NCBI GenBank assembly: GCA_965216695.1
Contig: OZ244212.1
Span: 4,278,001-4,342,000, forward strand
From: G965216695 sp965216695
Lineage (GTDB): Bacteria > Pseudomonadota > Gammaproteobacteria > Pseudomonadales > Azotimanducaceae
Length of the DNA stretch: 64,000 bases
Direction of reading: 5' to 3'
Shown here piece after piece: positions 35,236-43,778 of this stretch. The position numbers and the translations under genes were made by a program. Each line of letters starts with the position of its first letter. The first letter of the stretch is position 1. The notes under the pieces are model-generated. The model was given only the letters and a program-made list of their open reading frames with translations. It had not been told where the DNA came from and ran no database searches.

Positions 35236-37840
35236 ACCTGTTTGTTCGATAACTCACCGTTACACCGAACGTTCGTGGCATTCCGGTGAAGCGCAACAAA
35301 ACGTCGTTGACGTGCTGCACCTGATTCCAGTAGTGCTTGTCGGTGACGTTACGTCCCCACGCCCACACGCGCCAGTTGTTCGCCTCGACGCCCGCGCGCA
35401 GGTCCAGCAGTGCGCGTTCGTTGATGATCAGGTCGGAGTTACCGATCAGGAACGGCAGGTCTGTGCGCGTGCACGAAACACCCGGTTCTTCGCAACGGTC
35501 GTAGAAGAAGCCCCTGGTCTCACTTTGATAGTTCAGGTTGCCGCCCACGAATCCGATCATCCCGTCGCCGAACGTCCATTCGTATTGCACGTCCAGGTTG
35601 CCCTGCCACTTGGGTGCGTTGGGAAAGGGTTCGCCGGAAAAGTCCTTCGAATCCGGGTTGGCGGCTTGGAAGAATGGGTCGAAGTTGCGGAACTCGCCGT
35701 CGATCTCCGATCGTGCGTAGCTCAGAGACGGTGCAATGCGCAATCCATCCAGCGGGTACCACTCGATACCGAACTCACCACCAAGAACATGTGATTCAGG
35801 AACGTTGACCAGAGCCGGAAGCGACCCGAACACCAGGTCGTTCACGGCACCCAGAATCTGCTTGTCGGTATAGTCGTAGTAGAACAACGCTGCGTTGAAC
35901 TGCAACCGGCCGTCTGCCAATGCAAGCTTAGTCCCGATCTCGTAGGCGAGCAGGTCTTCCTGTTTGGCGGGTTCCAGCTGATAGAACGCTGCGCTCGCGA
36001 CCGTGGGGAAGCTGCCCGATTTGTAACCCTGGCTGATGTTGGCGTACAACAGTTGTCCTGGACCAGCCTCCCAGTTCACACCGACGCGCCACGAAACGTT
36101 GTCCTCGTTCAACTCGTCGGTGAAGCCGTCGGGCTCCGGGAAGTATGTGGGTCCGGGGCCGAAGCTCGCACAGTTGCCGGGCCCGGCGTCCAGCCCGGAC
36201 GTGTCGGCGAACGGAACGCCGTCGAGCAGTTGCAGGAGTTGTTGGATTTCCACCGAGATGTCCGCCCAGGTGCCGTCGCCGCCGTCGGAACCGCAGCCCC
36301 GATAGTCGCGCTTTTGATCCGTGTAGCGCACCCCGCCGTGTACCACGACGTTGTCCGTTAACGGTACCTCGACATTGCCGAACACGGCCCAGGTGTCGGT
36401 CGTTTGCCGGTTGTTCGGGTTTGTCGGGCCGAGCGGGGTTCGCGTGAAGACCTGCGTCGGGACCGCAGAGGAGATGCCGTAGGTTTGCAGGAAGCTGTCC
36501 CAGGTGGAGGTGTCCTCGTAGTTTGCGCCCACGACCCACACGCCGCTGTCGCGGATGCTGCCGGAGACCCGCACTTCCTGGAAGAACGCTTTCAGGAATC
36601 CGATCTGAAACGACTCGTAGTCCTGATAGATGGTGCCGTCGCTCTCCAGGCGCTGGTCACGGGTGAACTTGCTGTAGCTCGTTAGCGACGTCAGTGTTAT
36701 GTCGTCGTTGATCGCGTAGTCCATGCGTAGCGTAGTGGACCAGTAGTCGTTGTCTTTGGAGGCGTCCTCGCAATTGTCGTACAGGCGGTTTACCAGATTC
36801 TCGGCGTTACCGTCCGGATCGATTTCGCCGCTGATCGTTCCGTCGAAATTGCTCGTACCGGTAACCAGCGCTGGCGAGCCACCGCTTACGTTGACGCATG
36901 GACCCCAGTCGGCCGCGCGATTGTTGCGCGGCGCCAGCGGATAGTTTGCGATCAGCGGGTTCAGCGCATTGATCGGGTTCAGCGTAGCCAACCCGTACAA
37001 CTGTGGCCGTTGGGAATCGCCCTTGTCGATGAAGCCGCTTGCGGTAAACAAGGCCCCGAAGCGGTCATTGGGCTCCCATTCCACAGACAGGCGGCCGCTC
37101 AGAAAGTCCTGGTCGCCGGCCTTACTGTCCAGATCATAGTTGCGCCCGGCCTTGGTCCAGTAGGGGTCGGGTGCGAGGTTCATGTCGCGGGTGTAGCTTT
37201 TCTGCCAGCCGCCCGAGTCGATGATGCGTGCTGCCAGTCGGTAGCCGAGCGTGTCGTTGACCGGCCCGCTGACGAAGCCGGACAGGTCGAAGGTGTTGAA
37301 CCGGCCGTAGCTGGCGTCGACCCCGGCTTCGAACACTTCCGTCGGTTTGTTGGCGATGTAGTTGACCGCACCGCCCGTAGAGTTTTGCCCGAACAGCGTT
37401 CCCTGGGGGCCTTTCAGCGCTTCGACCCGTTGCAGATCCAGCGTCAGACCTTGGGTCATTGCAGAGAACTGCAGTGGCATCTCGTCCAGATACACACTTA
37501 CCGTTGGACCCGACGCCAGTGCAGTGTCCTGGAACCCGACGCCGCGAATCGTATAGATGGCGGTGCCATAGTAGGTGACGTTGGAGTTGAACCCGGTAAC
37601 GACTTTGTACAGGTCAGAGGTATCGTTGATGCCGAGTTCCGCCAGCTTCTCGCCGGACGCGGCCTGAATCGACATGCCGATGTCGTTCATACTTTCTTCG
37701 CGCTTCTGCGCGGTTACTACGATTTCTTCAATGACGCTGGAGCGCGCGGGTTCCGCAGTTTCTGCGGCGACCCCAGTAGCCATCAGTGCGGCGACGACGG
37801 CACCAGCGCACCCGGCTCGGATGCTGCAAGCTTTAGACAT
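35234..37840 (-). CDS. TonB-dependent outer-membrane receptor
   Basis: 868 aa with signal peptide (about 1-26, ending GVAAETAEPA) and GGGGAGA ribosome binding site. The TonB box/plug start is IEEIVVTAQKREESMNDIGM. The plug contains YTIRGVGFQDTALASGPTVS and LQRVEALKGPQGTLFGQNST. The barrel ends in FTGMPRTFGVTVSYRTNR. This is the IPR-type plug of large proteobacterial receptors for hydrophobic organics or complexed iron. Lacking siderophore genes and beside catabolic genes, it more likely imports an organic substrate; this is inference. It is divergent from the SDR at 38188. Confidence 0.93.
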   Translation of the reverse strand: MSKACSIRAGCAGAVVAALMATGVAAETAEPARSSVIEEIVVTAQKREESMNDIGMSIQAASGEKLAELGINDTSDLYKVVTGFNSNVTYYGTAIYTIRGVGFQDTALASGPTVSVYLDEMPLQFSAMTQGLTLDLQRVEALKGPQGTLFGQNSTGGAVNYIANKPTEVFEAGVDASYGRFNTFDLSGFVSGPVNDTLGYRLAARIIDSGGWQKSYTRDMNLAPDPYWTKAGRNYDLDSKAGDQDFLSGRLSVEWEPNDRFGALFTASGFIDKGDSQRPQLYGLATLNPINALNPLIANYPLAPRNNRAADWGPCVNVSGGSPALVTGTSNFDGTISGEIDPDGNAENLVNRLYDNCEDASKDNDYWSTTLRMDYAINDDITLTSLTSYSKFTRDQRLESDGTIYQDYESFQIGFLKAFFQEVRVSGSIRDSGVWVVGANYEDTSTWDSFLQTYGISSAVPTQVFTRTPLGPTNPNNRQTTDTWAVFGNVEVPLTDNVVVHGGVRYTDQKRDYRGCGSDGGDGTWADISVEIQQLLQLLDGVPFADTSGLDAGPGNCASFGPGPTYFPEPDGFTDELNEDNVSWRVGVNWEAGPGQLLYANISQGYKSGSFPTVASAAFYQLEPAKQEDLLAYEIGTKLALADGRLQFNAALFYYDYTDKQILGAVNDLVFGSLPALVNVPESHVLGGEFGIEWYPLDGLRIAPSLSYARSEIDGEFRNFDPFFQAANPDSKDFSGEPFPNAPKWQGNLDVQYEWTFGDGMIGFVGGNLNYQSETRGFFYDRCEEPGVSCTRTDLPFLIGNSDLIINERALLDLRAGVEANNWRVWAWGRNVTDKHYWNQVQHVNDVLLRFTGMPRTFGVTVSYRTNR

Positions 37841-38187
37841 TCAGATCTCCCCATGTGTGCGCGTTGTGGCGCGGTTTGTGCGCATGAGCACGCGAGCACG
37901 TAGCCGCGCAGCGCGTGCTGCAGTCGAGTCGGGCGGTGCGTTACTCCCGGATGCATCATCCGATCCTTCTGCGCAGTATGGATTCTAGCCGCTATAGTGG
38001 GCGAGCGCGACACGGGTGGGACAGGACTAGATACCGGTAAATCGTGCCGCAGATTCGGTACGCTATTTGCGGCTGATGCTGTATACACGCGTGTTGAGAC
38101 TGAAAGGGTATCGGTCGAGTATCGACGGGATGTCGACCGATTGTCTGACCAAAAATGAATACGAGCGTTTGAGCGGGCAGGTGGACG
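37841..38187. other. 347-base divergent intergenic region
   Basis: It lies between the TonB receptor (minus) and an SDR gene (plus) and should carry both promoters. I see no gene and no convincing sigma-70 pair. A TATAGT hexamer at about 37994 lacks a -35 partner. The inverted repeat at 38110-38141 is the only clear structure. Confidence 0.5.
38110..38141. promoter_or_regulatory. 9-base inverted repeat upstream of SDR, operator or hairpin candidate
   Basis: ATCGGTCGA at 38110-38118 and its exact complement TCGACCGAT at 38133-38141 are separated by 14 bases. The dyad ends 46 bases before the SDR start, a position suited to an operator or 5' UTR hairpin. No T-run follows, so a terminator is unlikely. 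Confidence 0.35.
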
Positions 38188-38982
38188 ATGGAAATGAAGG
38201 ACAGGGTCGCCGTTATAACCGGCGGTTCGGGCGGCATCGGCAGTGCGCTTGCGAGAGCGTTCGTACAAGAAGGTGCGCGCGGCGTACTTATAGCGGATCT
38301 CAACGGAACGGACCTCGCGTCGGTGGCCTCCCGGATTGGCTGCGTTTTCCGGTACTGCGATGTAACAGCGGAAGTGGACGTTGCAGCGTTGGTGACCGAC
38401 GCGCTGGAGCGCTACGGCCGCATCGATCTTTTCTGTTCCAACGCCGGTGCAGGCGGCGAAGGCGTGCTCACCGACGCCGACAATGCCGTCTGGCAGCATC
38501 AGTGGGAGCTTCACGTCATGGCCCACGTGTATGCAGCGCGAGCCGTTCTGCCGCACATGCTGGCGCGCGGCGAAGGCTATCTTCTGAATACCGCATCAGC
38601 GGCGGGGTTGCTTGCTGCGCTCGGCTCCGGTCCTTACTCCGTGACCAAGGCGGCGGCCGTCAAACTGGCCGAGTTTCTGGCGATTACGCACGGTGATGAA
38701 GGTATTCGCGTATCGGTTCTGTGTCCGCAGGGGGTGAACACGGCAATGGCGCCTCGAAGTTTGGGCGACGGCCAGACGGATGGCATCATCGAACCGGACG
38801 CGCTGGCGTTAGCCGTTGTGGATGCATTGCGCGATGAACGATTCCACGTGTTGCCGCATCCGGAGGTGGAAGCCTATGTGCGGCGCAAGGGTGACGACAT
38901 AGACCGCTGGTTGCACGGCATGCGGCGTTTGCGCCGGCGTACACTTGAGACAGCGGCCGATGACGCGACCGACTCACAGTAA
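38188..38982 (+). CDS. SDR family oxidoreductase (canonical active site)
   Basis: 264 aa. Cofactor motif VITGGSGGIGSALARAF (residues 9-25), D60-V61 in YCDVTAE, SNAG variant LFCSNAGAGG, catalytic S137 (LLNTASAAG) and Y150-x3-K154 (GPYSVTKAAAV). It likely oxidises or reduces a hydroxyl/ketone. The next gene, an NTF2-like protein, starts 41 bases downstream. Both lie between two TonB receptor genes with Rieske oxygenases, which suggests a catabolic dehydrogenase. Confidence 0.9.
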   Translation: MEMKDRVAVITGGSGGIGSALARAFVQEGARGVLIADLNGTDLASVASRIGCVFRYCDVTAEVDVAALVTDALERYGRIDLFCSNAGAGGEGVLTDADNAVWQHQWELHVMAHVYAARAVLPHMLARGEGYLLNTASAAGLLAALGSGPYSVTKAAAVKLAEFLAITHGDEGIRVSVLCPQGVNTAMAPRSLGDGQTDGIIEPDALALAVVDALRDERFHVLPHPEVEAYVRRKGDDIDRWLHGMRRLRRRTLETAADDATDSQ

Positions 38983-39023
38983 CCCAGACGGGCGTCGAAC
39001 GGCGTATCAAAGCGGGGGAGAAC

Positions 39024-39542
39024 ATGACGGAACAGGCATTTACCGAAGACGAAGTAGTGAAGTTGCGGGAGCTACTGGAGATGGAGGCCATCAGGAAGGT
39101 TAAAAACCTCTACTCTCATCTGATGGACAGCCGCGACATCGATGCGCTGGCGGAGATATTCGCGGAGGACGCCGTGTGTGAGTTCGGGCCCTACGGGAGC
39201 TGGCATGGTCGCGACGAGATCCGCGCAAACTACAAGGCGGTATTCAGCGACGCCGACGTCAATGGCGCGCTGCCTTATGGCGGCTTTCACTCGACTACCA
39301 ATCAATGGGTAGAGCTTACCGGGCCGGAAACGGCCGTCAGCCGGACCTATCTTCTCGACATCGTTCACGAACCGAACCCCCGCGTGAACCCGTTCATCTG
39401 GTTTGGACTGTATGACGAAGACTTCGTGAAACGCGGTGGGGTCTGGCAGATCAAACGCTGCACATTGCAGTTTCTCTGGCCCGAGCGCCAGGTTACGGGT
39501 GAACAATGGCCAGGACCCTTCCCGGTCGAACAACGCAACTGA
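39024..39542 (+). CDS. NTF2-like (SnoaL-type) protein
   Basis: 172 aa with GCGGGGGAGA upstream of the ATG. The N-terminal helix-rich part LLEMEAIRKVKNLYSHLMDS and the DALAEIFAEDAVCEFGPYGS segment are typical of SnoaL-like NTF2 folds, where the cavity holds a substrate. Family members include hydratases, isomerases and ring-hydroxylating dioxygenase small subunits. The beta subunit of a Rieske oxygenase is possible because an alpha subunit follows, but the 390-base gap argues against simple pairing. Confidence 0.85.
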   Translation: MTEQAFTEDEVVKLRELLEMEAIRKVKNLYSHLMDSRDIDALAEIFAEDAVCEFGPYGSWHGRDEIRANYKAVFSDADVNGALPYGGFHSTTNQWVELTGPETAVSRTYLLDIVHEPNPRVNPFIWFGLYDEDFVKRGGVWQIKRCTLQFLWPERQVTGEQWPGPFPVEQRN

Positions 39543-39932
39543 ATCCGCTGCCGTGAATGAATCGCTGACCTTGCGGGGATTGGCACTGCCGCGCTGACGG
39601 GGCCGGCAACTGTTCGGCGAAAGATGTCGGCTAATTCAAGCTGGCCGGTCTGATCATGTGGCGCGGAACTCGGGTGACCCGCTGAACCGAATCCTACGAC
39701 CTCGCGGCGATGCGAACCTTCGTGCCGGCGACCGGCGACCGGCGACCGGCGACCGGCGACCGGCGACCGGCGACCGGCGACCGGCGTGAGCGTGATGACG
39801 CTCGTGCCACCCTCGCAACCGCAGAATCAACGGCGCGCCGAAAACCGCAACTCGAAATGATCGGTCTGCTGCACGCCTGGTCGGAACGTGGTTGAATGAC
39901 TGGGATGCGGCGAAGAATCAGGGGGACGAAAC
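39543..39932. other. 390-base intergenic region with a 7-base tandem repeat
   Basis: No gene is supported here. The main structure is the CCGGCGA array at 39725-39786. A promoter for the Rieske gene at 39933 must lie here, probably after the array; AGGGGGA about 9 bases before the ATG is a good ribosome binding site. Confidence 0.55.
39725..39786. repeat. Heptanucleotide tandem repeat CCGGCGA, 8.9 copies
   Basis: Eight exact CCGGCGA units run from 39725 to 39780, followed by CCGGCG. As 7 is not a multiple of 3 and no gene crosses it, copy-number changes would alter only spacing upstream of the Rieske gene, about 150 bases from its start. It is a typical slippage-prone microsatellite, not a CRISPR. 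Confidence 0.95.
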
Positions 39933-41522
39933 ATGGCTGAAGCAATTCAAACGGACGGCGTGCGCACGATGGACGACGCCTTTACGGAGATGCTCGAAGC
40001 GGATACCAATGCGCATAACATTACCGATGCGTTGCGGCGCAACGCACCACTTCCTCCGGGGCCAACCCTCGTACCGATTGCCCGCTATACCGACCGGCGC
40101 TACCACGAACTCGAAAAGGAACGGCTCTGGAGCCGCGCGTGGCAGATGGCCGCGCACGAGGACGATTTTCCGAACGTCGGGGATGTGGTCCCGTACGACA
40201 TTGCAGACAGATCCTATCTGCTGGTCCGTACGGGGGAAGACGATTACAAGGCGTATTACAATGCCTGCCTGCATCGCGGCCGCAAACTCCGCGAGTCCCG
40301 CGCGTCGTCTCTGAACGAGCTACGCTGCCCGTTCCACGGTTGGGCGTGGAACCTCGACGGTTCATTGAAGCAGATTCCTTGCGCCTATGATTTTTCCGGA
40401 CTGGACCGAGACGAGGAGTCGCTGCCGGAGGTGAATGTTGGCCGGTGGGGTCGGTTCATCTTCATCAATCCGGATCCGAACTGCACGTCGCTCGAGGACC
40501 ATTTGGGTGATCTTGGCTCCCATTTCGAAGTGTTGCCGTACGAACGCCGCTTCAAGCAGGCACACGTGGCGAAGGTTGTCCGCGCCAACTGGAAAGTCGT
40601 GCAGGAAGCGTTCATGGAGTCCTATCACGTACTGATGACCCACCCGCAGATCCTCACCGGTGGCGCGCACGACTTGTGCACCAAGTACGACGCCTTCGGC
40701 AACTACTCGCGCGCGATCCGGTGCGGTGCGCTGGAAAATGAGGGGATGCCAAGTTGGGAGTCCGTGGATTCGGAGAACGGAACAACCTGCCTGCGCCATC
40801 CGCTGAACGGCTGGCTTTACGAGTCGGTCGGCGACGGAGTCGTCAAGGTGACGACTCCCAAGGGTCGGACAGGACTGTTCAACACCGACGCAAAATGGCT
40901 CGAAGGGGATCTGAAAGATGCCAATCCGCACCTGTGCCTGTGGGCGGGCGGGTGCCAGCTACCCGCGGACGCACCTAAGCCGCGAGCCCGGGATTTTTCT
41001 GAGATTCCGGACGAGGTCAAGGAGAAAATAGGCGAGAACGCGCCGCTGCGGGTGTTGAGCGCCGAGATGCAGCGGCGGATGTTGCAGGACGTGGTGCCAT
41101 CAATCGCCGCCGAGATTCCGGACATCGAACTGCACTCGTCTTTGTATTTCTCGGTGTTTCCCAATTGGCACCCGTGGGGCTCGTTCAACCTGATCAACTA
41201 CCGCTTCCGTCCCAATGGTGACAATCATGAAGAGTGCATCATGGAGTGCATGTATCTCGCGCCGATACCGGAGAACGGGGAGTACACGCCAGCATCGGAA
41301 GTGCATTGGCTCGACGCAGACGAGGATTGGACGAATGCGCCGGAGCTCGGGATGCTGACCAAGATCTTCAATCAGGATCTGCGAAACCTGCCCTATGTGT
41401 TTGCCGGGCTGAAAGCGTCTGCGCGCGAACACGTTCGCCTCGGAGATTACAACGAACTGAAAATCCGGCATTTTCACGCGCTGTATTCCCAATGGGTAGA
41501 GGACGCATCGGAAGCGGGGTGA
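39933..41522 (+). CDS. Rieske-type ring-hydroxylating oxygenase alpha subunit
   Basis: 529 aa. Rieske [2Fe-2S] ligands C112, H114 (ACLHRGRKL), C132 and H135 (CPFHGWAWN). The catalytic domain has the mononuclear-iron region NWKVVQEAFMESYHVLMTHP with two His. It is longer than the usual 430-450 aa and ends LKIRHFHALYSQWVED. Such proteins hydroxylate aromatic or steroid-like rings with electrons from a separate reductase, which is not encoded in the window. The next gene (DUF7064/7065-like) is 33 bases downstream. Confidence 0.92.
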   Translation: MAEAIQTDGVRTMDDAFTEMLEADTNAHNITDALRRNAPLPPGPTLVPIARYTDRRYHELEKERLWSRAWQMAAHEDDFPNVGDVVPYDIADRSYLLVRTGEDDYKAYYNACLHRGRKLRESRASSLNELRCPFHGWAWNLDGSLKQIPCAYDFSGLDRDEESLPEVNVGRWGRFIFINPDPNCTSLEDHLGDLGSHFEVLPYERRFKQAHVAKVVRANWKVVQEAFMESYHVLMTHPQILTGGAHDLCTKYDAFGNYSRAIRCGALENEGMPSWESVDSENGTTCLRHPLNGWLYESVGDGVVKVTTPKGRTGLFNTDAKWLEGDLKDANPHLCLWAGGCQLPADAPKPRARDFSEIPDEVKEKIGENAPLRVLSAEMQRRMLQDVVPSIAAEIPDIELHSSLYFSVFPNWHPWGSFNLINYRFRPNGDNHEECIMECMYLAPIPENGEYTPASEVHWLDADEDWTNAPELGMLTKIFNQDLRNLPYVFAGLKASAREHVRLGDYNELKIRHFHALYSQWVEDASEAG

Positions 41523-41555
41523 GTTTGCAGTCGGTCAGCACACTGGGGATATAAC

Positions 41556-42530
41556 GTGGCAAAAATCTACGGCAATCTGAACCCTGAAGACGATCTGTTG
41601 CACGCGCTCGGCCCCGAGCCCAATTTCAATGAATCCGTGTACTTCAATTTTTTCGACCGTGCGCAGAACCGCGGCGGCTTCGTGCGCATAGGTAACCGCG
41701 CGAACGAGGGGTACGCGGAAGTGACGGTGATGATGTGGAATCCCGACGGCTCTGCGTACTTCACGTATCAGAAGCCCGAAATCCACGACAATGACGCGTG
41801 GGACGCAGGTGGGCTCGAGGTGCGGGTGGAGACACCTACCGAGGTCGTGCATACAACGTTCGAGGGGGAGGTAATTCACCTGGCCGACCCGCTCGCGATG
41901 CAGAATCCTGGGCAAGCGTTCAAGTCGAGTCCTAGGCATCGGCTTTCGCTGACGTTACGACACGATGCAGTGGGTCCGTTCTACGGTCACGTCGGTAGCG
42001 CCGACGACGGCAACGAGTTTGCGCGAGCACACACGGAACAGCACATGCGTGTTTCGGGCACGCTCCGAATCGACGATGGCGATGCACTGTCCTTCTCTGG
42101 CCACGGCCTTCGCGATCATTCCTGGGGGCCACGTTACTGGCAGGCGACACCGTCGTATCGCTGGCTCACCGGCAACTTCGGCGACGATCTTGGAATGATC
42201 GTACGCACCAACGGCGACGGGATAGGCGGCGGCCTGTTCCACGAAGGCGAACAGCTGGTGCGCATCGAGCGGGCTGAACTCGAAACCAGATATCAGCCGG
42301 ATACCCGGTTCCACTCCACGCTGTCTGCTAGGCTCACGCTCGAGGACGGGCGTGAACGCACGTTGCAAGGCGACGTGAGGGGCTTCATTCCACTACGCAA
42401 CCGCCGCGCCGGCGCGAACACCCACATCGGCGAGGGAATGACGGAGTATCGTCTGGACGACGGTCGTGTGGGTTACGGGTTGAGTGAGTATCTCGATCAA
42501 CCGGCGTCTGACGGTAACGCTACTCATTGA
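41556..42530 (+). CDS. DUF7064/DUF7065-like protein (AttH/CrtC-like beta-barrel), function unknown
   Basis: 324 aa from GTG 41556. It looks like the two-domain lipocalin-like family often annotated DUF7064/DUF7065: an N-terminal part with ESVYFNFFDRAQNRGGFVRI, and the conserved GHGLRDHSWGPRYWQATPSY, then RWLTGNFGDDLGMIVRTNG. Such folds resemble hydroxyneurosporene synthase (CrtC) and AttH, and they recur beside Rieske or CoA-linked catabolic genes. A hydratase or ligand-binding role is possible. No signal peptide. Likely co-transcribed with the Rieske gene. Confidence 0.65.
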   Translation: MAKIYGNLNPEDDLLHALGPEPNFNESVYFNFFDRAQNRGGFVRIGNRANEGYAEVTVMMWNPDGSAYFTYQKPEIHDNDAWDAGGLEVRVETPTEVVHTTFEGEVIHLADPLAMQNPGQAFKSSPRHRLSLTLRHDAVGPFYGHVGSADDGNEFARAHTEQHMRVSGTLRIDDGDALSFSGHGLRDHSWGPRYWQATPSYRWLTGNFGDDLGMIVRTNGDGIGGGLFHEGEQLVRIERAELETRYQPDTRFHSTLSARLTLEDGRERTLQGDVRGFIPLRNRRAGANTHIGEGMTEYRLDDGRVGYGLSEYLDQPASDGNATH

Positions 42531-42769
42531 TGCCGACGCGTCGGGCGCGCGTCGATGGCCGCGGACTGATTTCGCTGTTTTGAGACGAAGGCACATGCCC
42601 CGTCTCGCCCTGGGGAACGCGTTGCTGCCGTTTTGACGGTACGCGTGGTATCTGGCCCCATCCGGGAACGAAACTCCATCTTCCCGAACCTCTTATCGCC
42701 TGCAACTCGGTCCTCAGGTCCATTCTTTGCGTTGCCGTTGCACTGGCGGACACGGGCGCGCGCATATGT

Positions 42770-42789
42770 GATAAGTAGAACACGTTATC
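42770..42789. promoter_or_regulatory. Inverted repeat GATAA-N10-TTATC, candidate operator
   Basis: GATAA at 42770-42774 faces TTATC at 42785-42789, centred about 33 bases before the SDR start codon at 42812. The spacing suits a dimeric repressor such as a TetR protein (one is encoded at 49044-49688). The arms are short and the match could be chance. Confidence 0.25.
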
Positions 42790-42811
42790 TAATTCGGATT
42801 CGGAGGTGATC

Positions 42812-43600
42812 ATGGATCTTGGCATTGGGGGTAGGACTGCGTTGGTGAATGGTGGCAGCGCCGGTATGGGGCGTGGAAGTGCGCTGGCGCTTGCTCGTGA
42901 GGGGTGTGCAGTGTTCGTGTCCGCGCGGGGTTCGGAGCGTCTGCGCGATACCTGCAGTGAAATAGCAGCGGATACCGGCGCACGCGTCACAGCGATTGTT
43001 GCCGACCACAGTACGGACGAGGGTCGGGCGAGCATACTCAACGCGTGCCCCGCCCCGGACATACTCGTGCACACGTGCGCGCCGCCACCTTTCACCGGCG
43101 ATTACCGGCAGGTAACGATTGACGAGTGGCGCGCGGCGCTTGCCGTAACCCTGCTTAGCCCGGTTCAGATGATGCAAGCAGTGCTGGAGGGCATGGTGAA
43201 GCGCCAGTGGGGGCGGATCGTCAACATCGGTACCGGGGCCGCTAAGTTTCCAGCGGAAGTGCGAATACTATCGGGCGCGCCGCGTGCCGCGCTCACAAAC
43301 TATTCCGTGGCCGTCGCCAAAGCGGTCGCCAAGCACAACGTGATGGTGAACAACATTCTGCCGGGTATGCACCATACTGCCACGATCGAAGAGCGTTTCA
43401 CCGCCCAGGCCCAAGCGAATGGAACGACGTATGAGCAGGAGGTTCAGGGTTTCATCGACGCCTGGCGCATTCCTGCAAACCGATTTGGCAGTGCCGAGCA
43501 CCTCGGTGATTTCGTCGCAATGTTCTGTAGCGAACAAGCGGCGTTCTTGGCTGGCCAAAGCTTGGTAATCGATGGTGGCCAAACGAATGCGACGTTTTGA
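42812..43600 (+). CDS. Divergent SDR-fold protein lacking catalytic Tyr/Lys
   Basis: 262 aa from ATG 42812, preceded by the near-perfect anti-SD complement GGAGGTGA. The Rossmann motif is kept (NGGSAGMGRGSALAL), but the active site is not: the NNAG block reads VHTCAPPP, the catalytic Ser region reads IVNIGTGAAKF, and the YxxxK segment reads SGAPRAAL, giving Ser154 and Arg158 in place of Tyr and Lys. C-terminal FLAGQSLVIDGGQTNATF is normal. It may be a related SDR subgroup with altered chemistry, or a non-catalytic binding protein. It sits between two Rieske genes. Confidence 0.85.
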   Translation: MDLGIGGRTALVNGGSAGMGRGSALALAREGCAVFVSARGSERLRDTCSEIAADTGARVTAIVADHSTDEGRASILNACPAPDILVHTCAPPPFTGDYRQVTIDEWRAALAVTLLSPVQMMQAVLEGMVKRQWGRIVNIGTGAAKFPAEVRILSGAPRAALTNYSVAVAKAVAKHNVMVNNILPGMHHTATIEERFTAQAQANGTTYEQEVQGFIDAWRIPANRFGSAEHLGDFVAMFCSEQAAFLAGQSLVIDGGQTNATF

Positions 43601-43778
43601 TTGGGGTGCCTAGATCGATACTGTTTGACAAGGCGCTGGCCCGTTTCGATGTCTTTATGTACGAACGGAGCCAGTAAGCGATTTTCAAAGCGCGGACGCT
43701 GCTTCACGCGAGCAGATGGCGTTGCAGGTAAAGTAATACACGTGCTACTTTTGAGAAGGATGATTACCGGAGACCGGC

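Noticed and set aside
39725..39786. Possible CRISPR array
   Set aside because: The unit is 7 bases and directly tandem, with no spacers and no cas genes.
43625..43653. TTGACA at 43625 as part of a sigma-70 promoter
   Set aside because: At 16-18 bases downstream no hexamer resembles TATAAT.
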